DNA of 54,004 bases from the NCBI GenBank assembly GCA_036675265.1, contig JAKFFJ010000029.1, forward strand, positions 1-54,004, written 5' to 3'. The translations under genes were made by a program, and so were the position numbers. The DNA is from CAMPJU01 sp036675265 (GTDB taxonomy: Bacteria > Pseudomonadota > Gammaproteobacteria > Xanthomonadales > Xanthomonadaceae). Numbering within the stretch: position 1 is the first letter of the stretch; each line of letters opens with the position of its first letter. The notes under the pieces are model-generated. The model worked only from the letters and a program-made list of their open reading frames with translations. It had not been told where the DNA came from and searched no databases. This document shows positions 27,404 through 38,436 of the stretch, one piece after another.

Positions 27404-27958
27404 ATGGGCCTGGACCTCGTCCCGACCGGCACCAACCCGCCGCACGAAATCAACGTCGTCATCGAGATCCCGAAGGACGCCGATCCGGTCAAGTACGAGG
27501 TCGACAAGGCCTCGGGCGCGATCTTCGTCGACCGCATCCTGTCCACGCCGATGCGCTATCCCTGCAACTACGGGTACGTGCCGCACACCCTGTGCGGCGA
27601 CGGCGACCCGGCCGACGTGCTGGTGATCCTGCCGCTGCCGCTATTGCCGGGCTCGGTCATCCGCTGCCGCCCGGTCGGCGTGCTGAAGATGAGCGACGAG
27701 GCCGGCAGCGACGAGAAGCTGCTCGCCGTCCCCGTCGACAAGGTGTTCGCCGGCTACTCGCACATCGACGACATCGGCAAGGTCAGCCCGCACTGGCTCG
27801 AGCGCATCGGCCACTTCTTCGAGCACTACAAGGACCTGGAGAAGGGCAAGTGGGTCAAGCTCGACGGATGGGGCGGTGCCGACGAGGCCCGCGGCATCCT
27901 CGGCGACGCGATCGCGCGCTACGCCGCCACCCCGGAAGGCGAGAAGCCGCACTTCTAG
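27404..27958 (+). CDS. ppa: soluble inorganic pyrophosphatase (family I)
   Basis: 184-aa cytoplasmic enzyme hydrolysing PPi to phosphate. It has the family I signature DGDPADVLV, the upstream RYPCNYGYVPHTL block, and SHIDDIGKVSPHWLERIGHFFEHYK. The length is normal. It has its own start region after the hppA terminator. It converges on the hydroxylase-sulfotransferase gene with a 16-bp gap. Confidence 0.96.
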   Translation: MGLDLVPTGTNPPHEINVVIEIPKDADPVKYEVDKASGAIFVDRILSTPMRYPCNYGYVPHTLCGDGDPADVLVILPLPLLPGSVIRCRPVGVLKMSDEAGSDEKLLAVPVDKVFAGYSHIDDIGKVSPHWLERIGHFFEHYKDLEKGKWVKLDGWGGADEARGILGDAIARYAATPEGEKPHF

Positions 27959-27974
27959 CGCGCGGCGCGCCCGC

Positions 27975-29843
27975 CTACGCAGCCAGGATCTTCGCGATCC
28001 GCGTTTCGGTCGGCGCGAGCGACGCCAGGCTCGGCTCGATCAGGTCCGCGTGCCGGCGCCACTTGTCCGGGTCCGGGCGCGACGTGGTCGAACGCGACAG
28101 CGGCAGCTCGGTGCCCAGCGGGCGGTCCCAGGCGAGCCCCGCCCACCCGCACAACCGCGCCACCTCGCCCTGCGGATCGGCCAGCAGCCGCGCGTAGTCC
28201 ACGGCGATCCAGTCGCCCGGATCCAGCGTCGCCAGGTCGTCCAGCAGGCACCGGCTGGTGCGTTCCCACTGCGCGGACACCACTTCGCCCAGCGGCTTGC
28301 CGACCAGGTCGCGCCAGCCCGGCACCAGCAGGAACGACCACGGCAATCCGGTCCATCCCGGCAGCTCGGCATACATGCGGAAGCCGCCGCGCTGCCAGCC
28401 GTCGATCATGCTGCCCAGCACCTGGCGCGGGTCGCGGTGGAGGTAGATGAAGCGCGCCTCCGGGAACACCGCGCGCAGGAACGGCACGCGCAACGCGTTC
28501 TTCGGGGTCTTCTCCAGCATCCGCACCGCCGCCCCCGGCGGCGGCGCCCGGCCGTCGCGGTCGTGCAGCGCGGCATGGAAGCGTTCGCGCAACGCCGCCA
28601 CCACCCGGGGTGTCGCGTCGGCAGCGGTCAACCGGTTGGAGTCGTAGCCGCGCTGCGCCGGGTTGAGCGACGCGATGCCCTCGATCAACTGGTGGCTCTC
28701 GTTGCCGATGGTGTGCAGGCCGGGCGCGGCGGACAGCGTTTCGAACAGCAGCGTGGAGCCCGACCGCGGCGCGCTGACGATGAACACCGGGCGGTCGAAC
28801 ACGGGATCCTGGCGGGCGGCCGGCCCGGGCGCGGCCGGCGTGCGCGCCGCGGTGTCGGCCTCGACGGTCGCGCCCGGCTGGTGCCGGTACTCGCCGTCCT
28901 CGCGCGCCTGGTCGCCGAGCGCACTGCGGAAGATCCACGCGTCCAGGCACGGGACCATCCGGATGCCGTTCTTCAGGCGGACATGTTCGGCGCCGCGGGC
29001 CAGCAGGTCGGCATGCGCTTCGTCGAGCAGGCGCCGGTAGCGCGGCCAGCCGGCGCGCTGCTCGCCATGGCAGGCATAGAGCCCGTGCCAGCGCCGCGAG
29101 AACTGCAGCAGGCCCTGCTGCACGGCCGGCAGGTGCGGGTCGGGCTGGGCCTCGTTGAGCAGGAACACGACGTGCTCGCGCAGTTCCCAGGGCGACATGA
29201 CCAGGGGCAGGTTCACCGATTCGTAGTCCAGCACGGCCTGCGCGCCGGGGACCGGCGGCACGTGCTCGATGGTCCAGTCCGGCCGGGCCGCGCCCGGCGT
29301 GCGGCCGCGCGTCGCGAGGTTCCAGAACCCGTCGCCACCGACCGTGTCGGCCACCAGGTGGATGCGCTGGTTGTCATCCTCGTTGAGCACGCGGTGCATG
29401 CGCCAGGTGTCGAACAGCCAGCACTCGCCCTCGGCCATGTTGACTTCGGCGTCGCCGCACTGGAACCGGACCGCGGGCGTGGTGATGATCGGCACGTGGA
29501 CGCGCGCGTGCTCGCGCCAGTAATAGTTGATGTCGACGTGCGGCGTGACTTCCGCCTGGCCGGACAGGCGCATCAGGCGGGAGCGTCCCCAGGTGCCGCC
29601 GATGCGCTCGAGCACCTGCATGATGTAGGGGCACTGCTCAAGCCAGCGCGTCGGCCGCATCTGCCCGGCGAAACCGTCGCTCTCCGGGTCGCCTTCCACG
29701 GTGACCAGCGTGACCGCATCGTTGCCCGGGAAGCCCTGGGGATGCGGCCGCCAGCAGTCTTCGCCAAGCGCCAGGACCTCCGCGCGCAGGGCCTGGGCGT
29801 CGAACGAAATGGGCAGCTGGATGAACGGGACGTGCAGTTTCAT
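27975..29843 (-). CDS. aspartyl/asparaginyl beta-hydroxylase - sulfotransferase fusion
   Basis: 622 aa. Residues ~1-190 are an Asp/Asn beta-hydroxylase-type 2-oxoglutarate oxygenase: His102 (PHVDINYYW), His150 (WRMHRV) and Arg160, spaced as in known members (two His iron ligands, Arg for 2-oxoglutarate). Residues ~350-620 are a sulfotransferase with the PAPS 5'-phosphosulfate loop VSAPRSGSTLLF (356-367) and the 3'-phosphate block YLHRDPRQVLGSM (467-479). The middle (~200-345) is helical and unassigned. No signal peptide, so cytoplasmic. It may hydroxylate and then sulfate one substrate; the substrate is unknown. Confidence 0.88.
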   Translation of the reverse strand: MKLHVPFIQLPISFDAQALRAEVLALGEDCWRPHPQGFPGNDAVTLVTVEGDPESDGFAGQMRPTRWLEQCPYIMQVLERIGGTWGRSRLMRLSGQAEVTPHVDINYYWREHARVHVPIITTPAVRFQCGDAEVNMAEGECWLFDTWRMHRVLNEDDNQRIHLVADTVGGDGFWNLATRGRTPGAARPDWTIEHVPPVPGAQAVLDYESVNLPLVMSPWELREHVVFLLNEAQPDPHLPAVQQGLLQFSRRWHGLYACHGEQRAGWPRYRRLLDEAHADLLARGAEHVRLKNGIRMVPCLDAWIFRSALGDQAREDGEYRHQPGATVEADTAARTPAAPGPAARQDPVFDRPVFIVSAPRSGSTLLFETLSAAPGLHTIGNESHQLIEGIASLNPAQRGYDSNRLTAADATPRVVAALRERFHAALHDRDGRAPPPGAAVRMLEKTPKNALRVPFLRAVFPEARFIYLHRDPRQVLGSMIDGWQRGGFRMYAELPGWTGLPWSFLLVPGWRDLVGKPLGEVVSAQWERTSRCLLDDLATLDPGDWIAVDYARLLADPQGEVARLCGWAGLAWDRPLGTELPLSRSTTSRPDPDKWRRHADLIEPSLASLAPTETRIAKILAA

Positions 29844-29895
29844 GGCAGTTCAATGGTAGCAGCGGAGGCGGCGGTCCCGCCCCGTCGCCGCCGCC

Positions 29896-30593
29896 TCAGG
29901 GCGCCTTGCTCAGGCCGCGGGACGACACCAGGCCGACCAGCCGGGCGACCACCATCGCCATGTACATGACCCCCGCGAACATCTCGAGCATGGCCAGCGC
30001 GCGGGCAGCCGGCGACAGCGGCAGCACGTCGCTCAGGCCGGTGCTGGACAGGATGCTGAAGCTCAGGAACAGCAGTTCCATCCAGCCGCGCGGTTCCTCC
30101 GGCTGCAGCGCGCCGGTGAAGCTCCCGGGGAACTGCAGCTGGCACGCGGCGAAGGCATAGGCGAACGCCCAGGCCAGCAGGGTGAAGGTCGCCCCGATGG
30201 CGAACAGGTCATCCAGCGTCACCCGCGAGTCGCCGAGCATGTACGCGGTGAGGGTCGCGGCGGCGTACACGTACAACAGTGCCTCGAGCACGTAGCCGGC
30301 CGCCTGCCATTCGGCATGCGACTGGATCGCCGCGCCCACGGACAGCGCCACGGCCGGGATGGCCAGGAGCCACCCCACCCAGTTCACGCCCGGGTTGCGG
30401 TTGACGATCCACACGGCGAGCGCGAGCACCAGCATGCCGAAGGCGCCGAACACCGCGCGCCCCACCACGTCCTGCAGCAGCGGGTACAGCACGATGCCCA
30501 GCAGCTGCACGAAGAGCAGCACCGCGGAAGGATGCTTTTCCATCCAGTCGCGGGTGCGCGCCAGCAGGACGGGCGGCTCGTCTTTCCCCGTGT

Positions 30594-30597
<4 letters not shown>
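29896..30597 (-). CDS. ion-channel-like membrane protein with degenerate filter
   Basis: 233 aa with several hydrophobic segments. The last ~60 residues resemble the two-helix pore domain of the ion channel 2 family (LLFLSFSILSSTGLSDVLPL, then ARALAMLEMFAGVMYMAM). The filter position reads STGLSD (185-190) instead of TVGYGD, so the K+ signature is not intact and selectivity is uncertain. Its ATG overlaps the thiC stop (ATGA at 30594-30597), so it should be translated from the thiC message and fall under the same TPP riboswitch. Confidence 0.75.
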
Positions 30598-32444
<1,847 letters not shown>

Positions 32445-32451
32445 CTAGAAA

Positions 32452-32540
32452 ACTCCCTACGCCCACCTTCACGCTTGGTGACAGGCACGGCCAGGTTCGA
32501 AGGGTCTGTCTCAACCGGCGGGTGCCGGTACCCCTGTTTC
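32452..32540 (-). promoter_or_regulatory. TPP riboswitch (THI element) of thiC
   Basis: Reading the minus strand, the conserved THI-box elements appear in order: GGGGTACCGG...CCGGTTGAGA, then ACCCTTCGAACCTG and finally GCGTAGGGAG, ending about 8 bp before the thiC ATG. When TPP is bound it should shut off thiC, probably by hiding the ribosome binding site since no separate terminator hairpin fits in the remaining space. The element begins 5-10 bp after the RND pump stop. Confidence 0.88.
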
Positions 32541-32545
32541 AGCCG

Positions 32546-35500
32546 TCATTGCACCACGGCCGGCCCCGCGGGGCCAGCGTTGTCGCCGGCCGGCCGGCCT
32601 CGCCCGGCCTCGCCCGGGCGCACCCGGAACCACGCCGCGTACAGCGCCGGCAGCACCAACAGGGTCAGGGCCGTGGCCACGGTCAGCCCGCCCATGATCG
32701 CCACGGCCATGGGCCCGAAGAACACCGAGCGCGACAGCGGGATCATCGCCAGGATCGCCGCCAGCGCGGTGAGGACGATCGGCCGGAAGCGGCGCACGGT
32801 CGCGTCGATGATCGCGTGCCAGCGGTCGTGCCCCGCCGCGATGTCCTGTTCGATCTGGTCCACCAGGATCACCGAGTTGCGCATGATCATCCCGGCCAGC
32901 GCGATGGTGCCCAGCATCGCGACGAAGCCGAACGGCGTGCGCGTCACCAGCAGGAACAGCACCACGCCGATCAGCCCGAGCGGCGCGGTCAGCAGCACCA
33001 GCAACGTGCGCGGGAAGCTGCGCAGCTGCACCATCAGCAGCGTCACGACGACCAGCAGGAACAGCGGCATGCCGGCGTTGATCGAATCCTGGCCGCGTGC
33101 GGAGTCCTCCACGCTGCCTCCCGTCTCCAGCAGGTATCCCGGCGGCAACGCCGCGCGGATCCCTTCGAGCGTGGGCGCGATCTCGGCGGTGACCGTCGCC
33201 GGCAAGGCGTCACCCAGCAGGTCGGCCCGCACGGTGACGGTGGGCAGGCGGTTGCGGTGCCACACGATCCCGTCCTCGAACCCCGGCTCGATGGTGGCGA
33301 CCTGCGACAGGGGCACCGACGCACCGCTGGCGGTCGGCACCGCGAGCCCCGGCAGCTCCTCCAGCCGGTTGCGCTCGTCGACCGCGCCGCGCAATTCGAT
33401 GCCGATCAACTCGTTGCCTTCCCGGTAGGTCCCGGCCTGGACGCCGGACAGCGACCGCGCCAGCACCTGCGCCAGGTGCGCCGAGCTGATGCCCAGCGCG
33501 CGCGCGCGGTCCTGGTCGATGCGCAGGCGCACGACCTTGCTCGGCTCGCTCCAGTCGAGGTTGACGTTGGTGGTGTCCGGATGCGCGCGCACTTCGTCGG
33601 CCACCCGCGCGGCCAGCGCCAGCACCTGGTCGACGTGCTCGCCGGACACGCGGAACTGCACCGGATACCCCACCGGCGGGCCGTTCTCCAGTCGCGTCAC
33701 GCGCAACTGCAATGCAGGGAACCCCGGTGCCACGTCGTCGATCAGCCATTGGCGCACGGCCTCGCGCGACTCGAGGTCGCGCGCGCGCACCATGAACTGC
33801 GCGAAGTTGGTGGCGGGCAGCTGCTGGTCCAGCGGCAGGTAGAAGCGCGGCGCGCCGGTGCCGATGAACGCCGCGTGCTGTTCGATGTCGTCGCGTTCCA
33901 GCAGCATCGCCTCCAGGCGCAAGGCCTGTTGCGTGGTGGCGCGCAGCGAACTGCCCTCGGCCAGTTCCATGTCGACCATCAATTCCAGGCGGGTCGACTC
34001 CGGGAAGAACTGCTGCGGCACGAACCGGAACGCAAGCAGCGACAGCACCAGCGCGGCCGCCGTCGCGCCGATGACCAGCCAGCGCCGCCGCAGGCAGGTG
34101 TCGAGCACCCGACGGAACCGGTCGTAGAAGCGCGTCGCGTACGGGTCGTGCGCTTCGCCGGGCGCGTGCCCGCGCGCCGGCAGCATGCGATCGCCGAGCC
34201 AGGGAATGAACAGCACCGCCACCACCCACGACACCAGCAACGCGATCACCACGACCTGGAACAGCGATCGCGTGTACTCGCCCACGCTCGACGCCGCCGT
34301 GGCGATCGGCAGGAAGCCCGCCGCGGTGACCAGCGTGCCGGTGAGCATCGGGAACGCGGTCGAGTCCCATGCGAAGGCGGCGGCCTGCAGCCGCGAGAAG
34401 CCCTGCTCCATCTTGATGGCCATCATCTCCACCGCGATGATCGCGTCGTCCACCAGCAAGCCCAGCGCCAGCACCAGCGCGCCCAGCGAAATCTTGTGCA
34501 GGCCGATGTCGAACGCGTGCATCAGCGCGAAGGTCATCGCCAGCACCAGCGGGATCGACACCGCCACCACCAGCCCGGTGCGCACGCCGAGCGAGAAGAA
34601 GCTCACCAGCAGCACGATCAGGACGGCCTCGGCCAGCACGCGCATGAATTCCCCGACCGAGTCGCGCACCGCGTGCGGCTGGTCGGCGACGCGCCGCAGC
34701 TGCATGCCGACCGGCAGCGTCTCCTGCAGTCGCTCGAACTCGGCGTCGAGCGTCTCGCCCAGTGCCAGGATGTCCCCGCCCTCGGCCATCGCCACCGCGA
34801 TGCCGATCGCGTCCTCGCCGTCGACGCGCAGGCGCGGCGCGGCAGGGTCCGAGAACCCGCGGGCCACCCGCGCCACGTCGCCCAGCCGGAAGGTGCGTCC
34901 GTTGGCGCGCACCGGCGCATCGCGGATCGCGTCGACCGATGCGAAGGCGCCGTCCACCCGCACGCGCACGCGCTCCCCGCCGGTCTCGAAGAACCCGGCA
35001 GGCACGACCGCGTTCTGCGCCTGCAGCGCCTGCTGCACCGCCTCCACCGGCACCCCGAGCGTGGCCAGGCGGGCGTTGTCGACCTCGATCCAGACTTTCT
35101 CGTCCTGCAGGCCCAGCAGCTCGATCTTCCCCGCGCCTGGCACGCGCTGCAGCTCCAGCTCGAGCCGCTCGGCGTGGTCCTCCAGCACCGCGTAGTCGAA
35201 GCCCGCCCCGGTCAAGGCATAGATGTTGCCGAAGGTGTCGCCGAACTCGTCATTGAAGAACGGACCCACCACGCCCTCGGGCAGCGCGTGCCGCAGGTCG
35301 CCCACCTTCTTGCGCACGTCGTACCAGAGCTGCGTGACCTCGCCCGACGGCAGGCTGTCGCGCGCCATCAGGATCACCTGCGACTCCCCGGGCCGCGAAT
35401 ACGACCGCACGAATTCGTAGCGGCCGGTGGCCATCACCGCCTTCTCGACGCGCTCGGTCACCTGCCGGGATACCTGCTCCGCGGTCGCGCCGGGCCACGC

Positions 35501-35665
35501 GGTGCGCACCACCATCGCGCGGAAGGTGAACGGCGGATCCTCGGATTGCCCGAGCTGCAGGTAGGACCACGCGCCGACCAGCGCGAGGACGATCATGGCG
35601 TACAGGACCAGGCCCCGGTTGCGCAGCGCCCAGGCCGACAGGTTGAAGCGCGACGGCGTGTTCAC
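32546..35665 (-). CDS. RND efflux pump, inner-membrane transporter
   Basis: 1,039-aa HAE1/AcrB-like proton-driven exporter with 12 expected membrane segments and two large periplasmic loops. The proton-relay region LGLLVDDAIIAVEMMAIK is present. The GTG start at 35665 (VNTPSRFNLSAWALRNRG) overlaps the adaptor stop as GTGA, so the two are coupled. The partner adaptor is directly upstream; the outer-membrane channel may be the TolC at 38437. A TetR gene is divergent from the pair. Substrate unknown. The last bases before the thiC riboswitch are within 10 bp of its stop. Confidence 0.93.
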   Translation of the reverse strand: MNTPSRFNLSAWALRNRGLVLYAMIVLALVGAWSYLQLGQSEDPPFTFRAMVVRTAWPGATAEQVSRQVTERVEKAVMATGRYEFVRSYSRPGESQVILMARDSLPSGEVTQLWYDVRKKVGDLRHALPEGVVGPFFNDEFGDTFGNIYALTGAGFDYAVLEDHAERLELELQRVPGAGKIELLGLQDEKVWIEVDNARLATLGVPVEAVQQALQAQNAVVPAGFFETGGERVRVRVDGAFASVDAIRDAPVRANGRTFRLGDVARVARGFSDPAAPRLRVDGEDAIGIAVAMAEGGDILALGETLDAEFERLQETLPVGMQLRRVADQPHAVRDSVGEFMRVLAEAVLIVLLVSFFSLGVRTGLVVAVSIPLVLAMTFALMHAFDIGLHKISLGALVLALGLLVDDAIIAVEMMAIKMEQGFSRLQAAAFAWDSTAFPMLTGTLVTAAGFLPIATAASSVGEYTRSLFQVVVIALLVSWVVAVLFIPWLGDRMLPARGHAPGEAHDPYATRFYDRFRRVLDTCLRRRWLVIGATAAALVLSLLAFRFVPQQFFPESTRLELMVDMELAEGSSLRATTQQALRLEAMLLERDDIEQHAAFIGTGAPRFYLPLDQQLPATNFAQFMVRARDLESREAVRQWLIDDVAPGFPALQLRVTRLENGPPVGYPVQFRVSGEHVDQVLALAARVADEVRAHPDTTNVNLDWSEPSKVVRLRIDQDRARALGISSAHLAQVLARSLSGVQAGTYREGNELIGIELRGAVDERNRLEELPGLAVPTASGASVPLSQVATIEPGFEDGIVWHRNRLPTVTVRADLLGDALPATVTAEIAPTLEGIRAALPPGYLLETGGSVEDSARGQDSINAGMPLFLLVVVTLLMVQLRSFPRTLLVLLTAPLGLIGVVLFLLVTRTPFGFVAMLGTIALAGMIMRNSVILVDQIEQDIAAGHDRWHAIIDATVRRFRPIVLTALAAILAMIPLSRSVFFGPMAVAIMGGLTVATALTLLVLPALYAAWFRVRPGEAGRGRPAGDNAGPAGPAVVQ

Positions 35666-36816
35666 CCGGCGTCGGGCCCGCTGCTGACCGGCCGGTTGTC
35701 GTGGTCCACGGCGCGCACCTGCTGGCCCTCGCGCAGCAGGTGCCCGCCGGCGACCACCACCAGCGCATCCGCCGCCAGCCCTTCGATCACCGGCACCCGC
35801 GTACTCCCGTACGGGCCGAGCACGACCGGAACCAGGTGCACGACGCCTTCGTCCGGATCGACCACCCAGACCGCCGTGGCATCGCCTTCGCCGCGTTGCA
35901 CCGCCGTCAACGGCACGCTCATGCCGGCTTCGGCATCCCCGCGCGGCAGGAACACCTGCGCCGTCTGCCCGAGCGCCACCGTGCCGGCTTCCTCCCCGCG
36001 CAGCGCGATGCGTGCCTGCCACGTGCGCGTCTGCGGATCGGCGACCGGGGCGACTTCGCGCACGGTGCCCGCAAGGCGACGGCCAGGCGCACTCCACAGC
36101 GCCACCTGCACCGGCTGGCCCACGGTGACGTCGTCGATGCGGCCTTCCGGGAGGGAAATCACCACGTCGCGACCGGCCTCGGCCGCCAGCGTGAACACCG
36201 GCTGCCCGGCCGCCACCACCTGCCCCACCTCGGCATGCCGCGCGGCGATGGCGCCCGCGACCGGCGCGCGCAGTTGCGCGTACGCGGCCTGGTTGCGGGC
36301 CACGTCGACCTGTGCGTCCAGCGCGCGCACCTGTCCGGCCGCGGCGGCATGCGCCGACTCGGCGGCGTCGAGCGCCGAGCGGCTGACCAGCTGGTCGTCG
36401 GCGAGGCTGGCGTAGCGGGCGCGCTCCGCCGCGGCGCGTTCGAGTTCGGCGCGGGCAGCCGACAGCTGCGCGGAAAGCGCGCTGGCCTGCAAGCGGAGGT
36501 CGCCGGGGTCGAGTTCGGCCAGCAACGCGCCGGCGGCGACCTCGTCGCCCACGTCCGCCCGGCGCGCGATGAGCTTGCCGCCCACCCGGAACGCGAGCAC
36601 GGACTCGGCGCGGGCCCGGACCTCGCCGGCGAAGGCCACGGTGCCCGGCGTCGCGTCGCCGGGCGTCGCCACCAGCACCGGCCGGGGGGCGGGCGCCGGC
36701 GGCTCGCCGGTCCCGCAGGCCAGCAAGCCGGTCAGGCATGCCATGGCGGCCGCCGCCGGGGCTGCGTGCCTGCGCACGAGGCCGTGGAAGGCAGGCCTGG
36801 AAGGACGGTGTCGCAT
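35662..36816 (-). CDS. RND efflux periplasmic adaptor (membrane fusion lipoprotein)
   Basis: 384 aa. The signal ends in a lipobox (GLLAC, Cys34). A lipoyl-like half-motif (VLAFRVGGKLIARRADVGDEV) and its partner (LRAPVAGAIAARHAEVGQVV) flank an Ala/Glu-rich coiled hairpin (~100-165), the usual AcrA/MexA layout, followed by beta-barrel and membrane-proximal domains. It should link the RND pump to a TolC-type channel. First gene of the pump operon, divergent from the TetR gene. Confidence 0.92.
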   Translation of the reverse strand: MRHRPSRPAFHGLVRRHAAPAAAAMACLTGLLACGTGEPPAPAPRPVLVATPGDATPGTVAFAGEVRARAESVLAFRVGGKLIARRADVGDEVAAGALLAELDPGDLRLQASALSAQLSAARAELERAAAERARYASLADDQLVSRSALDAAESAHAAAAGQVRALDAQVDVARNQAAYAQLRAPVAGAIAARHAEVGQVVAAGQPVFTLAAEAGRDVVISLPEGRIDDVTVGQPVQVALWSAPGRRLAGTVREVAPVADPQTRTWQARIALRGEEAGTVALGQTAQVFLPRGDAEAGMSVPLTAVQRGEGDATAVWVVDPDEGVVHLVPVVLGPYGSTRVPVIEGLAADALVVVAGGHLLREGQQVRAVDHDNRPVSSGPDAG

Positions 36817-36902
36817 GGGGCCTCCGCGTCCCGGGACGCGCGATGAATGGCAGGTTGGGGCGCGAGTATATATATCGAACCGCGTAGTCTAGTATTCCCC
36901 GG
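36817..36902. promoter_or_regulatory. divergent promoter/operator region, RND operon and TetR gene
   Basis: 86 bp between two divergent starts. It holds an AT-rich island (GTATATATATCG and TAGTCTAGTATTC, 36866-36896) that stands out from the high-GC surroundings. TetR proteins usually bind such a divergent region and repress both genes. A -10-like TAGTAT (36890-36895) lies only 7 bp before the TetR ATG, which would make that mRNA nearly leaderless. I found no clear long dyad, so the exact operator is open. Confidence 0.5.
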
Positions 36903-37589
36903 ATGCCCGCCGTCCCCATCCAGCCCGCCAAGCCCCGTGCCGCCGGTCCCGGTCGCCCCAAGGACCTGGGCAAGCGCGCCGCGATCCTGGCCGCCGCCCG
37001 CCGGATGTTCACGTCGCAAGGCTACGAAGGCACGAGCATGGACCAGATCGCGGCGTCGGCCGGGGTCTCCAAGCTGACCGTCTACAGCCACTTCGGGGAC
37101 AAGGAAGCCCTGTTCTCGGCGGTGGTGCGCGCCCACTGCGAGACGCAGCTGCCGGACGCCCTGTTCGCCCCCACGCCGGGGACCCCGCTCCGCGAGCGCC
37201 TGCTGGCGATCGCCCGCGGGTTCTACGCGATGATCAGCACGCCGGAGTCCATCGCCGGCCACCGGATGCTGTGCACGCCCCAGCTGGCCGGGTCGCCGCT
37301 CTCGCAACTGTTCTGGGAAGCCGGTCCGCAGCGCGTCCACGACGCGTTCGCCGAGTTGCTCGAGCGCCGCATCCAGGCCGGCGAACTGGCGATCGACGAC
37401 GTCCCGCGCGCGGCGGGGCAGTTCTTCGCCCTGCTCAAGGGCGAGCCCCACGCGCGCCGCGTCTTCGGCTGCTGCCCGGGCGAAGCCGCCCCGGCGGTCG
37501 AGGCCCACCTGGTCGCGGCGGTCGACATGTTCCTGCGCGCCTACGCGGTGACCAATGCCGCGCGCGGGCGGGAACGACGGAAGGCGTGA
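36903..37589 (+). CDS. TetR/AcrR family transcriptional regulator
   Basis: 228 aa. The N-terminal helix-turn-helix (~35-80) reads GTSMDQIAASAGVSKLTVYSHF, a typical TetR DNA-binding segment. The C-terminal ligand domain includes an AefR-like block (AGQFFALLKGEPHARRVFG). Divergent from the RND adaptor, so it most likely represses the pump until an effector binds. Effector unknown. Confidence 0.92.
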   Translation: MPAVPIQPAKPRAAGPGRPKDLGKRAAILAAARRMFTSQGYEGTSMDQIAASAGVSKLTVYSHFGDKEALFSAVVRAHCETQLPDALFAPTPGTPLRERLLAIARGFYAMISTPESIAGHRMLCTPQLAGSPLSQLFWEAGPQRVHDAFAELLERRIQAGELAIDDVPRAAGQFFALLKGEPHARRVFGCCPGEAAPAVEAHLVAAVDMFLRAYAVTNAARGRERRKA

Positions 37590-37722
37590 TGCGACGCGCG
37601 GCCGACAGTCGCAGTGACTTCAGGCACTTAGGCGGGCACCCGCCGGCCCATGATCCTGTGCGCCACCGGCCGGTAAACTACGCGGTCCCCCATCGTGCAG
37701 CGCCTCGCGGCGCCCACCGCCC

Positions 37723-38400
37723 ATGCCCATGAGCTTCGATTACGCCAACGCCCGCGCCCTGATGGTCGAGCAGCAGGTCCGTCCCTGGGACGTGCTCGAC
37801 GCCCGCGTGCTCGACGTACTGGCCACGCTCCCGCGCGACGGCTTCGTCGCCGAGGCGCACCGGTCGCTCGCCTATGCGGACCTGGCGCTGCCCATCGGCC
37901 ACGGCGAAGTGATGATGAAGCCGGTGGTCGAGGGCCGGATGCTGCAGGCGCTCGACCTGCAACCGGGCGACGAGGTGCTGGAGGTCGGGACCGGCAGCGG
38001 GTTCATCGCCGCCTGCCTGGGGCGCCTGGCCCGCACCGTCACCACGCTCGAGCGCCACCGGGACCTCGCCGACACCGCGCGCGCGCGCCTCGTGGCGCGC
38101 GACATGGCCGGCAACATCGACGTCGTCGTCGCGGACGCGCTGTCCTGGGACGCCGGCGGCCGGCGCTTCGACGCGGTGTGCGTCACCGGCGCCGTCGCGG
38201 CGCTTCCGCCGCGCTTCCTGGAATGGCTGCGCCCCGGCGGCCGGCTGTTCGTCGTCCACGGCGTCGCACCCGCCATGGAAGCCGTCCTGGCGTCCGTCGC
38301 ACCCGACGGCGCGCGGGGCGCGCCGCGGATCACCTCCCTGTTCGAGACCGAACTGCCCTACCTGGCCGGTGCCGGTCCCGTTGCCCGCTTCGCACTCTGA
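37723..38400 (+). CDS. protein-L-isoaspartate methyltransferase-like protein
   Basis: 225-aa SAM-dependent methyltransferase of the PCMT family: EVGTGSGFIAACLG is the SAM loop. The substrate-side block that normally reads like GQTISQP is GHGEVMMKP here, so true isoaspartate repair activity is doubtful. Alternative ATG two codons in (37729). It sits 36 bp upstream of tolC on the same strand and is probably cotranscribed with it, but a functional link is not known. Confidence 0.82.
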   Translation: MPMSFDYANARALMVEQQVRPWDVLDARVLDVLATLPRDGFVAEAHRSLAYADLALPIGHGEVMMKPVVEGRMLQALDLQPGDEVLEVGTGSGFIAACLGRLARTVTTLERHRDLADTARARLVARDMAGNIDVVVADALSWDAGGRRFDAVCVTGAVAALPPRFLEWLRPGGRLFVVHGVAPAMEAVLASVAPDGARGAPRITSLFETELPYLAGAGPVARFAL

Positions 38401-38436
38401 CACCGGGCCGCACGCCGCCCTTCAAAGGATCCCCGC

